From an uncultured Flavobacterium sp. (GTDB lineage Bacteria; Bacteroidota; Bacteroidia; Flavobacteriales; Flavobacteriaceae): a DNA stretch of 16,031 bases. Position 1 is the first letter of the stretch. Every line of letters starts with the position of its first letter. This document shows, in pieces, positions 1 to 9,000 of this stretch. A program made the translations under genes and the position numbers. The notes beneath the pieces are model-generated. The model did no database searches, was not told the origin of the DNA, and was given only the letters and a program-made list of their open reading frames with translations. The stretch is from assembly GCF_946220915.1 (NCBI RefSeq), contig NZ_CAMIHH010000076.1, positions 1 through 16,031 of the forward strand, read 5' to 3'.

Positions 1-3
1 AGC

Positions 4-31
4 AAAAAACCCATGCTGCTGCATGGGTTTT
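4..31 (-). terminator. Intrinsic terminator after infB
   Basis: A perfect stem pairs 6-16 with 21-31 (core ACCCATGC / GCATGGGT) around a TGCT loop. Read on the minus strand it ends in a T-run, 18 nt past the infB stop codon. The other side also has a short T-run, so it may work in both directions. Confidence 0.9.
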
Positions 32-48
32 GATTATTATTACTGATA

Positions 49-2889
49 CTACTTCAGCTTTTTCTTAACTTCTACTTCCTGGTAAGCCTCAATGATGTCA
101 AGCTGCTGTATGTCGTTATAGTTCTTGATCTGCATACCACAGTCGTATCCTTTTGAAACTTCCTTCACATCGTCCTTGAAACGTTTTAGCGTTGCAAGCT
201 CGCCGGTATAGATGACAACACCTTCCCTGATGAGCCTTATCTTCGAATTCCTGAATATCTTGCCATCAGTTACCATACATCCTGCAATGGTGCCCACTTT
301 AGATATTTTGAAGGTTTCGCGTATTTCGGCCGTACCGGTAATCTCTTCCTTCATCTCCGGCGAAAGCATTCCTTCCATTGCGTCTTTTAGGTCATCAATG
401 GCATCATAGATGATCGAGTAATTTCTGATGTCGATTTCTTCCTTGTCGGCCAGTGTCCTTGCACTTGCCGATGGGCGTACGTTGAAGCCGATGATGATCG
501 CATCAGATGCCGACGCAAGCAATACGTCTGACTCGGTAATGGCGCCCACGCCCTTGTGTATAATATTGATCTGGATCTCTTCTGTGGAAAGTTTTGAGAA
601 CGAGTCCGACAGCGCTTCAACCGAACCGTCCACGTCACCTTTAAGGATGATGTTAAGCTCCTTGAACTGCCCAAGTGCTATACGCCTTCCGATCTCTGCA
701 AGGGTAATGTGCCTTTGTGTACGTACCGATTGCTCCCGCATCAGTTGGGTACGCTTGGCAGCGATCTGCTTTGCTTCCCTTTCATCCTCAAACACGCTGA
801 ACTTGTCACCTGCCGTAGGTGCACCGTCAAGTCCCAGAATAGAGATTGGCGTTGATGGGCCGGCCACTTTTACATTGTGCCCGCGCTCGTCATGCATTGC
901 CTTGATCTTGCCGTGGTGCTTGCCGGCAAGCACGTAGTCGCCCACCTTCAGGGTACCGCCCTGCACGAGTACTGTTGATACATAGCCGCGCCCCTTGTCA
1001 AGGAAAGCCTCTACAACCGTACCTACGGCAGCTTTCTCCGGGTTGGCCTTAAGGTCGAGTATTTCAGCCTCAAGCAATACTTTTTCAAGAAGGTCCTTTA
1101 CGCCAAGTCCGGTTTTGGCCGATATGTCGTGCGACTGTATTTTACCGCCCCAGTCTTCTACCAGGAGGTTCATGCCCGCAAGCCTTTCTTTTATTTTTTC
1201 AGGATTCGCCGCCGGCTTATCCACTTTGTTAATTGCAAAAATGATGGGTACGCCCGCCGCCTGCGCGTGGTTGATGGCTTCCTTGGTTTGCGGCATGATG
1301 TCGTCGTCTGCTGCTATTACAATGATGGCAATATCCGTCACCTGCGCACCCCTGGCCCTCATCGCGGTAAACGCCTCGTGGCCCGGTGTATCGAGGAATG
1401 CTATTTTCTGGCCGTTGTCAAGGGTTACGCCGTAAGCACCGATGTGCTGGGTAATTCCTCCCGACTCGCCTGCAATAACATTCTCTTTACGGATGTAGTC
1501 GAGGAGTGATGTCTTACCGTGGTCAACGTGGCCCATAACGGTAACTATCGGTGCCCTGAAAACAAGGTCTTCCTCCCTGTCTTCCACAACCTCCATCGAT
1601 TCTTCGATGTCGGTCGTAATGAATTCAACCTCGTAGCCAAATTCATCTGCTACTATGGTGAGCGTTTCGGCATCAAGCCTCTGGTTCATGGTAACCATGA
1701 TGCCCAGTGACATGCATACCGATATTACCTTGGTAATAGGCACATCCATCATGGTGGCGATTTCGCCTACCGTAACAAATTCAGTTACCTTAATGGTTTT
1801 GCTGCCTTCGTCAAGCATCCTTTGCTCATCGTCAGATTTCTGGCGGTGGCTGTCACGCTTGTCCCTTCTGTATTTTGCCGCTTTGGATTTTCCTCCTTTG
1901 CCCTGAAGTTTTTCAAGGGTCTCGCGGATCTGGTTCTTAACTTCCTCTTCGGTAGGCTCTACTTTAGAAACTATGGCAGGGCGCTTGCCTGTATTTGGGC
2001 CAAACTTGTTGCCGCCCTGGCCGCCCGGCCTGTTTTGTCCACCTTGTCCGGGTGCGCCCTGGCCCTGTGGCCTCGGCGTGATCCTGTTCCTTTTCTTCTT
2101 GTCGGCACCTGCACCGCCTTGCTGGTTTGCACCCTGCTGGTTGGTATTGCCTTGAGCCGTACCGCCGGGTTTAGGTGTATCTTTCCTGAAATCTTCTTTT
2201 TTCTTTTTAGGCTTATTGAACTGTGAGAGGTCAATGGTTTGCCCTGTAAAAGTTGTGCCCGAAAGTTTTTGGTACTGTGTCGTTATCTTTTCTTCTTCTG
2301 CAGGTGCCTGCGGAGCTGCAGCAGCAGGTTGTGCAGGCTGTTCGGCAGGTTTTGGCGTTATTTTTGGCTGTGGCTGTATTGCAGGCGCTTTTGGCTGTTC
2401 GGCAGCCGGTTTTTCCTGCACGGGTTCTGCCACAGGCTCAGGGGCTTCTTCCTGTATTTTTTCCGGCGCTGCCTCCTGTTGGGGTTCAGGCTTTGCAGGG
2501 ATGTCTGAAGCAGGCTCTGCTTTCTTTGCATTAAGGTCAATCTTGCCCACAGATACCGGCCCGGAAAGCGAGGCTTTTGCCCGTATTACTTCCTGGCGCT
2601 GCCTGTCTTCCTCCTGCTTCCTTTTTTCTTCAATTTCCCGCTCGCGCTCCACACGAAGCGCTTCTTTTTCTTTCCTTTTCTCCTCGCTCACTTCAAGAGA
2701 ATTGGCTTTATTCTTTTTGTCGGCAGAAAATTGATTGAAGAGGGCATTATATTCCTCGCCTGATATCTTGGCATTCGGGCTGGCCTCGATAGCATGGCCC
2801 TTTTCCTTAAGGAACTCAACGGCCCTGTCAAGCGAAATATTTAATTCCCTTAATACTTTATTTATTCTTATTGCTCTTTCTTCAGACAT
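49..2889 (-). CDS. infB: Translation initiation factor IF-2
   Basis: GTPase that brings initiator fMet-tRNA to the 30S subunit and promotes 50S joining in the cytoplasm. The 946-residue product has an N-terminal IF2_N-type helical segment (about 1-55), then a long low-complexity linker: Glu/Lys/Arg-rich at 58-105, Pro/Ala/Gln/Glu-rich at 120-200, Gly/Gln/Asn-rich with basic stretches at 240-300. A second IF2_N-like region lies at about 365-425. The G domain shows G1 GHVDHGKT (453-460), G3 DTPGH (500-504) and G4 NKVD (554-557), followed by the beta-barrel and C-terminal domains that bind fMet-tRNA. It is the last gene of rimP-nusA-infB, 55 nt downstream of nusA. The ATG at 2887-2889 gives a complete N-domain. 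Its length is usual for Bacteroidota IF-2, whose linker varies. The identification is certain. Confidence 0.99.
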   Translation of the reverse strand: MSEERAIRINKVLRELNISLDRAVEFLKEKGHAIEASPNAKISGEEYNALFNQFSADKKNKANSLEVSEEKRKEKEALRVEREREIEEKRKQEEDRQRQEVIRAKASLSGPVSVGKIDLNAKKAEPASDIPAKPEPQQEAAPEKIQEEAPEPVAEPVQEKPAAEQPKAPAIQPQPKITPKPAEQPAQPAAAAPQAPAEEEKITTQYQKLSGTTFTGQTIDLSQFNKPKKKKEDFRKDTPKPGGTAQGNTNQQGANQQGGAGADKKKRNRITPRPQGQGAPGQGGQNRPGGQGGNKFGPNTGKRPAIVSKVEPTEEEVKNQIRETLEKLQGKGGKSKAAKYRRDKRDSHRQKSDDEQRMLDEGSKTIKVTEFVTVGEIATMMDVPITKVISVCMSLGIMVTMNQRLDAETLTIVADEFGYEVEFITTDIEESMEVVEDREEDLVFRAPIVTVMGHVDHGKTSLLDYIRKENVIAGESGGITQHIGAYGVTLDNGQKIAFLDTPGHEAFTAMRARGAQVTDIAIIVIAADDDIMPQTKEAINHAQAAGVPIIFAINKVDKPAANPEKIKERLAGMNLLVEDWGGKIQSHDISAKTGLGVKDLLEKVLLEAEILDLKANPEKAAVGTVVEAFLDKGRGYVSTVLVQGGTLKVGDYVLAGKHHGKIKAMHDERGHNVKVAGPSTPISILGLDGAPTAGDKFSVFEDEREAKQIAAKRTQLMREQSVRTQRHITLAEIGRRIALGQFKELNIILKGDVDGSVEALSDSFSKLSTEEIQINIIHKGVGAITESDVLLASASDAIIIGFNVRPSASARTLADKEEIDIRNYSIIYDAIDDLKDAMEGMLSPEMKEEITGTAEIRETFKISKVGTIAGCMVTDGKIFRNSKIRLIREGVVIYTGELATLKRFKDDVKEVSKGYDCGMQIKNYNDIQQLDIIEAYQEVEVKKKLK

Positions 2890-2944
2890 ACAATCTTATT
2901 AAATTATCTTCTTTGTTGTGTTGTGCTGGCGTTAAACAGGATTA

Positions 2945-4186
2945 TTAATCCTCAAATTCTTCTTTAAGTATCCTCATTACATCAAGGATGGTTTCTTCCT
3001 CCAGGTCGGTCCTCCTCACAAGGTCGGCCACATCCTGCTTCAATACGCTTCTTGCCGTGTCAAGGCCTATCTTTGCAAACTCCTCGATGATCCATCCTTC
3101 TATTTCATCTGAGAATTCTGTTAGCTCTACGTCCTCATCCTCAACCAGGTTGCCTTCGCGGATCACGTCAAGCTCATAACCTGTAAGCAATCCTGCCAGT
3201 TTGATGTTGTGCCCACCGCGCCCTATGGCTTTAGAAACTTCCTCGAGTTTAAGGAACACCTCGGCCCTTGAGCCGGCTTCATCTATTTTGATGGAAGATA
3301 CCTTTGCAGGGCTCAGCGCTCTTGAAATATACAATTGCGTATTGGTCGTGTAATTTATGACATCGATGTTCTCGTTGCCCAGTTCGCGGACAATGCCGTG
3401 GATGCGTGAGCCCTTCATGCCTACACAGGCACCTACAGGGTCAATCCTGTCATCATAAGAATCTACGGCTACCTTCGCTTTTTCGCCCGGTATCCTTACC
3501 ACTTTCTTAACGGTAATAAGCCCGTCAAAAACCTCAGGGATTTCCTGTTCGAATAGTTTTTCAAGGAAATGCTCTGATGTGCGCGACATGATGATCTGCG
3601 GCTTATTGCCTTTTAGCTCAACACTTTCAATGATTCCCCGTACGTTGTCGCCTTTCCTGAAAAAGTCAGACGGTATCTGTTTCTCTTTTGGCAGTACGAT
3701 CTCGTTGCCTTCATCATCCACCAAAATTACGGCTTTTGGCCTTACATGGTGCACTTCGGCTGTATAAATATCGCCTATAAGGTCTTTGAACTGCTTGTAC
3801 AGGTTGGTGTTATCGTGCTCGTGTATTTTGGATATCAGGTTTTGGCGCAGCGCCAGTATCGCCCTGCGGCCCAGCTGGATCAGCTTTACTTCTTCCGATA
3901 CATCTTCACCTACTTCAAAGTCGGGCTCGATCCTCCTGGCTTCGGTAAGCGAAATTTCCTGGTTAGGGTCTTCCACTTCGCCATCGGCAACAACAACACG
4001 GTTTCTCCATATCTCCATATCGCCTTTATCCGGGTTAATGATAATGTCGAAGTTATCATCAGAGCCATATTTCTTTTTCAGTGCATTCCTGAATACATCT
4101 TCCAGTATCGCCATCAGCGTAACGCGATCTATAAGCTTATCATCTTTAAACTCTGAAAACGAATCGATTAATGCAAGATTTTCCAT
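2945..4186 (-). CDS. nusA: Transcription termination/antitermination protein NusA
   Basis: RNA polymerase-associated factor that modulates pausing, termination and antitermination and couples transcription to translation. The 413-residue product has the N-terminal polymerase-binding domain (about 1-125), an S1 domain (about 130-205, ending near SRTS 201-204), KH1 with VGACVGMKGSRI (251-262) and KH2 with IGRGGHN (321-327). An acidic segment (about 348-365) and one helical C-terminal domain follow, ending in EEFED. The paired acidic repeats of the roughly 495-residue E. coli protein are absent, as is usual outside the gammaproteobacteria. It lies 17 nt downstream of rimP and 55 nt upstream of infB, so one transcript is likely. 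NusA itself could act on the leader hairpin of this operon (inference). Confidence 0.98.
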   Translation of the reverse strand: MENLALIDSFSEFKDDKLIDRVTLMAILEDVFRNALKKKYGSDDNFDIIINPDKGDMEIWRNRVVVADGEVEDPNQEISLTEARRIEPDFEVGEDVSEEVKLIQLGRRAILALRQNLISKIHEHDNTNLYKQFKDLIGDIYTAEVHHVRPKAVILVDDEGNEIVLPKEKQIPSDFFRKGDNVRGIIESVELKGNKPQIIMSRTSEHFLEKLFEQEIPEVFDGLITVKKVVRIPGEKAKVAVDSYDDRIDPVGACVGMKGSRIHGIVRELGNENIDVINYTTNTQLYISRALSPAKVSSIKIDEAGSRAEVFLKLEEVSKAIGRGGHNIKLAGLLTGYELDVIREGNLVEDEDVELTEFSDEIEGWIIEEFAKIGLDTARSVLKQDVADLVRRTDLEEETILDVMRILKEEFED

Positions 4187-4203
4187 GCCAACTTTTTATT
4201 TTT

Positions 4204-4668
4204 TTAAAATTTTATTACAACAACTGCTTCCTTGATATCCGCATAGGGTATCTCGGCCTTTTTCCGGACAGTTTCTTTTCCTTTTCCTATTTTTTTTAGT
4301 TCGCGGGCTTCCCACTCCAAAACAATGTGGCCTTCTTCTGACCCCGTAATTTCTGCCTCGATCTTTTGACTGGCAGTAGTTACCAAAAGCGTCCTGCCTA
4401 TATTTTTTTTATACTGCCTTGGGTTTACCAGGGGGGTAGTCGCCCCTGCCGAGGCTACTTCCAAAGAAAAATCTTCCTCTTCCCTGTCCAGGTTGTGCTC
4501 TATTGCCCTGCTTACATCTATGCAGTCCTGCAGGTTTACCCCGCTGTCGCCGTCGAGCGTTACCATTATTTTGTTTGCGCCGGTAATGGAAAGGTCTATC
4601 AAAAACAGCGAAGGCCGTTCTTCAAGCGCCTTTTCGAGCAATCCGGCCACTTTTTCCTTAAATGTCAT
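4204..4668 (-). CDS. rimP: Ribosome maturation factor RimP
   Basis: Assists late maturation of the 30S subunit. The 154-residue product has the RimP layout: an N-terminal alpha/beta domain with the typical IMVTLDGDSGVNLQDCIDVS stretch (about 34-53), the SLEVASAG segment (about 68-75) that precedes the linker, and a C-terminal SH3-like barrel in which a Lys/Glu-rich loop (about 125-137) leads into the final strand EAVVVIKF. The length is typical. It is the first gene of rimP-nusA-infB, an order conserved across bacteria. The ATG at 4666-4668 lies 7 nt downstream of a terminator-like leader hairpin. The 17-nt gap to nusA is almost only A and T. Confidence 0.97.
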   Translation of the reverse strand: MTFKEKVAGLLEKALEERPSLFLIDLSITGANKIMVTLDGDSGVNLQDCIDVSRAIEHNLDREEEDFSLEVASAGATTPLVNPRQYKKNIGRTLLVTTASQKIEAEITGSEEGHIVLEWEARELKKIGKGKETVRKKAEIPYADIKEAVVVIKF

Positions 4669-4676
4669 ATTTGTAT

Positions 4677-4701
4677 AAAAAGAGGGGACTCCTGTCCCCT
4701 C
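4677..4701 (-). promoter_or_regulatory. Terminator-like hairpin in the rimP leader
   Basis: GAGGGGAC (4682-4689) and GTCCCCTC (4694-4701) form a perfect 8-bp stem around a 4-nt loop. On the minus strand five T residues follow, then the rimP ATG a few bases later. It lies between the predicted operon promoter and rimP and no minus-strand gene lies just upstream, so a leader attenuator fits better than a terminator left by another gene. The structure is seen in the sequence; the regulatory role is inferred. Confidence 0.6.
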
Positions 4702-4729
4702 ATTATTTAGTGGTTATTAAATAACCGTG

Positions 4730-4737
4730 CAAATATA
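4730..4737 (-). promoter_or_regulatory. Predicted -7 promoter element for rimP-nusA-infB
   Basis: On the minus strand this reads TATATTTG, a full match to the Bacteroidota -7 consensus TAnnTTTG, about 60 nt upstream of rimP. The -33 element is weak. The palindrome GGTTATTAAATAACC (4712-4726) overlaps the expected start of transcription and could be an operator, but nothing else supports that. Confidence 0.6.
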
Positions 4738-4785
4738 GGACTTTTTTTTATATCTTGAAAATCATCACATAAATCTTGGAAATCA

Positions 4786-4816
4786 TTGGTTAATGTGAAA
4801 TTTTTATCTACCTTTA
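4786..4816 (+). promoter_or_regulatory. Possible promoter of the universal stress gene
   Basis: TTGG (4786-4789) and TACCTTTA (4809-4816) are separated by 19 nt, the Bacteroidota spacing, and lie about 50 nt upstream of the start codon. The -7 element differs from TAnnTTTG at its last base, so this is tentative. Confidence 0.4.
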
Positions 4817-4867
4817 TTGTATTAAAATTCTAACCAAAATCCTGTTAATTTTTATAATCCTTAAATC

Positions 4868-5713
4868 ATGAAAAAAATTCTTGTACCTACTGACTTTTCA
4901 GATCATGCAGAATATGCCTTAAAAGTGGCAGCCCAGATAGCACGCGAAAATGACGGTGAGATATTCCTGCTGCACATGCTGGAACTGCCTGTGCTTGCCA
5001 GCGACGGGATTGGCGAAAGCAACGCAGTTGGCAGCAGCAGCGACCTGCCGGAGGTAATGTTCTTCATGCAGAAAACACGCGAACGTTTTCAGGAAATTAT
5101 AGACCAGCCGTACCTTGAAGGTATTCCGGTTGTTGAGGCCATCCAGTTTGAAAGGGCTTTTGACGGCATCATAGGGCATAGCAAAAAGCATGGCATCGAC
5201 CTTGTTGTAATGGGTTCTCACGGTGCGAGCGGCTTCCAGGAAATGTTCATTGGCTCCAATACTGAAAAAGTGGTAAGGACATCCGACGTGCCCGTGCTTG
5301 TGATCAAAAAAGATGAAGGCGAGTTCAACCCTCAAAAATTTGTATTCGCTTCTAACTTTTCAGATGAGATTAAAAAGCCTTTTGCAAAAGTGGTTGATTT
5401 TGCCAATATGTTCGGCATCCATGTACACCTGGTGTTCATCAATACGCCAAATGACTTTAAGTCGACCCATGCCGCAGAGAAGAAAATCCATGACTTCGCG
5501 TCGGGCTTCAGCCTTGCTAACGGCTATACATCGCACGTATATAACGATGTGAATGTGGAAAAAGGGATACTGCACTTTGCCAATAGTGTAAATGCCGACC
5601 TGATCGGGATGTGTACACACGGAAGGCAGGGGCTTGCCCACTTCTTTAACGGCAGCATCAGCGAGGACCTGGTAAACCATTCTGTGAGGCCGGTAGTAAC
5701 GTTTAGGATATAA
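4868..5713 (+). CDS. Tandem universal stress protein (UspA family)
   Basis: Cytoplasmic stress protein made of two Usp domains in one 281-residue chain (about 1-147 and 155-281). Domain 1 starts KKILVPTDFSDHAEYAL and ends with the full ATP-binding pattern G-2x-G-9x-G-S: G116, G119, G129, S130. Domain 2 keeps the second half (G252, G262, S263) but has Cys249 where the first Gly is expected, so its nucleotide binding may differ. Tandem Usp proteins of this size are common in Bacteroidota; family members are linked to stationary phase, oxidative stress or low oxygen, but the exact role here cannot be read from the sequence. It stands alone between the divergent rimP operon and a bidirectional terminator. 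A GC-rich stem (5729-5737 with 5761-5769, one G-T pair) lies in its 3' untranslated region. Confidence 0.93.
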   Translation: MKKILVPTDFSDHAEYALKVAAQIARENDGEIFLLHMLELPVLASDGIGESNAVGSSSDLPEVMFFMQKTRERFQEIIDQPYLEGIPVVEAIQFERAFDGIIGHSKKHGIDLVVMGSHGASGFQEMFIGSNTEKVVRTSDVPVLVIKKDEGEFNPQKFVFASNFSDEIKKPFAKVVDFANMFGIHVHLVFINTPNDFKSTHAAEKKIHDFASGFSLANGYTSHVYNDVNVEKGILHFANSVNADLIGMCTHGRQGLAHFFNGSISEDLVNHSVRPVVTFRI

Positions 5714-5784
5714 TTCAATTATAGCCAAGGGCTGCAGTGATTTCTGCAAAGAAAATTAATCTGTAGCCCATACGTCTATAAAAA

Positions 5785-5816
5785 CAAAAAACCTCTCAAA
5801 TTTTGAGAGGTTTTTT
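5785..5816. terminator. Bidirectional terminator between usp and tRNA-Gln
   Basis: ACCTCTCAA and its complement TTGAGAGGT form a stem (5791-5811) with an A-run on the left and a T-run on the right, so it can end both the plus-strand usp transcript and the minus-strand tRNA transcript. Confidence 0.9.
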
Positions 5817-5817
5817 G

Positions 5818-5888
5818 TTGGTCTACTAGGACTCGAACCTAGAACGACTGAACCAAAATCAGCTGTGTTACCATTACACCATAGACCA
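5818..5888 (-). tRNA. tRNA-Gln (anticodon TTG)
   Basis: The minus strand folds into a 71-nt cloverleaf. The acceptor stem is TGGTCTA / TAGACCA, the D arm carries GGTGTAATGGTAACAC, and the anticodon stem CTGA / TCAG closes the loop TTTTGGT with anticodon TTG. The T arm is CTAGG TTCGAGT CCTAG. The 3' CCA is not encoded. A strong promoter lies just upstream and a terminator just downstream. Confidence 0.97.
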
Positions 5889-5951
5889 ATTAAGCTTTGC
5901 ATTGCTGTGGCATCCTGTTTTGACAATTGCTACAGTGCCTCATTGCGGGTG

Positions 5952-5982
5952 CAAATGTAGCACATAATTTTTTTATTGCAAA
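5952..5982 (-). promoter_or_regulatory. Promoter of tRNA-Gln
   Basis: On the minus strand TTTG (5979-5982) is followed 19 nt later by TACATTTG (5952-5959). Both Bacteroidota promoter elements match in full, and the predicted start lies roughly 55 nt before the mature tRNA. Confidence 0.8.
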
Positions 5983-6019
5983 TTTTTGCTGAAAAAATAT
6001 TAAAAAAATACTTTCGCAG

Positions 6020-6049
6020 TTTGGTAAACAGTAAAATAGCTTTCCTTTG
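6020..6049 (+). promoter_or_regulatory. Promoter of the DUF2723 gene
   Basis: TTTG (6020-6023) and TTCCTTTG (6042-6049, one mismatch to TAnnTTTG) are 18 nt apart, 30 nt upstream of the ATG at 6080. This implies a very short 5' leader. Confidence 0.55.
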
Positions 6050-6079
6050 TAACCTTAATAACCTTTTCGTATCACTTAT

Positions 6080-9000
6080 ATGACACACCAGGACTTCAGG
6101 AAATGGAATATGGTAACAGGCTGGTGCCTGTTTGCCGTTGCCCTGATCGTATATTGCCTTACTGTAGAACGTACACTGAGCTTTTGGGATTGTGGCGAAT
6201 ACATAGCCACTGCCGCTAAACTCGAAGTAGGCCACCCTCCGGGAGCGCCGCTGTTCCAGATGGCGGGCGCTTTCTTTTCCATGTTTGCAACAGCAGATGA
6301 TAAGATAGCGCTAATGGTCAACATGGTTTCTGTAATGTCCAGCGCATTTACCATACTGTTTATGTTCTGGTCGCTTACCATTTTGCTTAAAAACCTTGTC
6401 TCGGTTTTTGCGCCATTCAGCGGCGATAATGCCGTCATGGTTTTGGGCAGTTCGGCGGTCGGCTCACTGGCATTCCTGTTTTCCGACAGTTTTTGGTTCA
6501 ACGCTACTGAGGCAGAAGTATACGCCATGGCATCGCTATTCATTGCGTTGCTGTTTTGGGCGGGCCTCAGGTGGGGGGAAGACATGGGCAACCCGCGCGC
6601 CAACAGGTGGCTGCTGCTCATATCGCTGCTGCTTGGGCTGTCGTTCGGGGTGCACTTCCTGGCATTGCTAACCATCCCTTCCATAGGGCTTATTTACTTC
6701 TTTAAAAATTATAAAACGGTAACGGTTAAAAATTTTATCATGGCCAATGCTGTTACCGTCGCCATCCTGTTCTTTGTGTTCAAGTTCCTGCTTCCCTATA
6801 CCATGGCGCTATTTGGCAGGACCGAGATCTTTATGGTCAACAGCTTTAGGCTGCCTTTCAACTCCGGTACTATTTTCATGTTTGTGCTCATAGCGGCGTT
6901 ATTTTACTTTGGGCTTCGGTATACCAGGAAAAATGAAAAACCGCTGGCCAATACGGTTTTGCTTTGCATACTCTTTCTTTTCATAGGTTTTTCCACTTGG
7001 ATGATGCTGCCCATCCGCGCTAATGCCGAAGTGGTTATCAACGAGAACAGGCCATCGGATGCTGCAGAACTCCTGGCATACTATAACCGCGAACAGTACG
7101 GCGAGCAAAAAACCTTTTTTGGGCCGCTGTACACCGAAATTTATAGCGGCCTCGACAAGGACAATCCGTATACGGATGCCAAACCCAACTACCAGCGCGA
7201 TTACACTACGGGAACCTACAGGATTGTAAATAATTATAAGAACGCCAAGCAGAATCCTGACGAAACCCACAGGAGCTTCCTGCCAAGGATGACCAGTACC
7301 GAACATGCTGCGAACTATATGTCGTTTTCCGGGCCGCCAAATTTCAGGATCGACCCGAATTATGATTATTCAGGCGAACTGCTAAAATATGGCATTGACA
7401 TAGAAACCATGGAACCTGAACAGGCCATGGCAGCAATAGGGCAGATAAAGGGCGAGCTTGAGGCGGTTGTAAATGAGTTTCGCTCATCCTATGCCAGGGG
7501 CGAAATTGGCTTTAAAGAATATGATAAGTTCCTGAAGCATTATAAAAATTACCTGATTGTCGATAAGCCGTCCTTTGGTGCTAATATGGGCTATATGTTC
7601 GAGTACCAGTTTGGCTATATGTACTGGCGCTACCTGATGTGGAACTTTACGGGCCGCCAAAATGATGTGCAGGGTGAATATGATAACAACGGCAACTGGC
7701 TGAGCGGCATAACTTTTATTGATGAAATGAGGCTCGGCCCCCAGCATGCGCTCACCACCGACATGAAAAATAACAAGGGCCGCAACGTATACTTTTTCCT
7801 GCCGTTTATCCTAGGGATAATCGGAGCGGTATACCATGCCAGAAAAGACCTGAAAAGCTTTTACGTACTGCTGGCGCTTTTCCTGTTCATGGGTATCGCA
7901 CTGAAAATATTCCTCAATGAAAGGCCGTTTGAAGTACGCGAAAGGGACTATGTGCTGGTAGGCTCATATTATGTTTTTGCCATGTGGATCGCCTTTGGGG
8001 TATATGCCATTTATGACGGCATTAAAAAATACCTGCAGCCTAAAACAGCCATGCCTGTTGTACTCGGGGTAACGCTGCTTGCCGCACCGGTACTTATGGC
8101 CTCGCAAAACTGGGACGACCACGATCGTTCCGGGCGCTATACCGCATTATCCATGGCTAAGGCTTACCTGGATTCCTGCGAGCCGAACGCTATATTGTTT
8201 ACCGTAGGGGATAATGATACCTTCCCGTTATGGTATGCCCAGGAGATAGAGGGTTTCCGTACCGATGTGCGCATTGTATGCGCCACCCTGCTGCCAACTG
8301 ACTGGTATATTGACCAGATGAAACGCAGGGCATACAAATCGGCACCAGTGCCCATTTCGCTTACCCACGGGCAGTATGTAGATGGTACGCGCGATTTCCT
8401 TTTTTATAACCCTATGGGCAAAACAAAGGATTCAATAATGAATATAGGCGATTTTATGACTTTTGTAACCCTTGAAGATGAGCGCGCCAAGGTGCCCCTA
8501 AACAATGGGCACAGCATAAACTATTACCCGATAAGGAATGTGCGCTTCCCGGTTGACAGGGAAACCGTGATAAAAAATAAGGTGGTTTCGCCCCGTCGTT
8601 ATGATTCGATTGTGCCGTATATTGATATTGCCTTGCCGGAGGAAGCCATCTATAAACACAACCTCATTATGCTGGATATCATCCGGACCAATAACTGGAA
8701 AAGGCCCATATATTTTGCAGGCGGAAGGTTTGACGATGAGGATTATGCCTGGATGAAGGATTATTTGCAGCTGGAAGGGATGGTCTACAAGCTCGTGCCC
8801 GTAAGAACACCGATACCGGAAGATGGAAGCCCGTTGGACATGGGCTACATCGACGCAGACGATATGTACGATATCGTAATGAAGTGGGACTGGGGCAATA
8901 GTGGCGATACAGGAATATACCATGACCCGCAAACGCAGAAAAACAGTATCAGCTTCCGGAAGAACCTGGCAAGGCTGGGAGATGCACTGGTTAAGGAAGG

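Noticed and set aside
2216..2734. Cys/Gly/Ala-rich plus-strand ORF opposite infB
   Set aside because: Its composition is the mirror of the Pro/Ala/Gln/Glu linker of IF-2; it has no start signal or domain.
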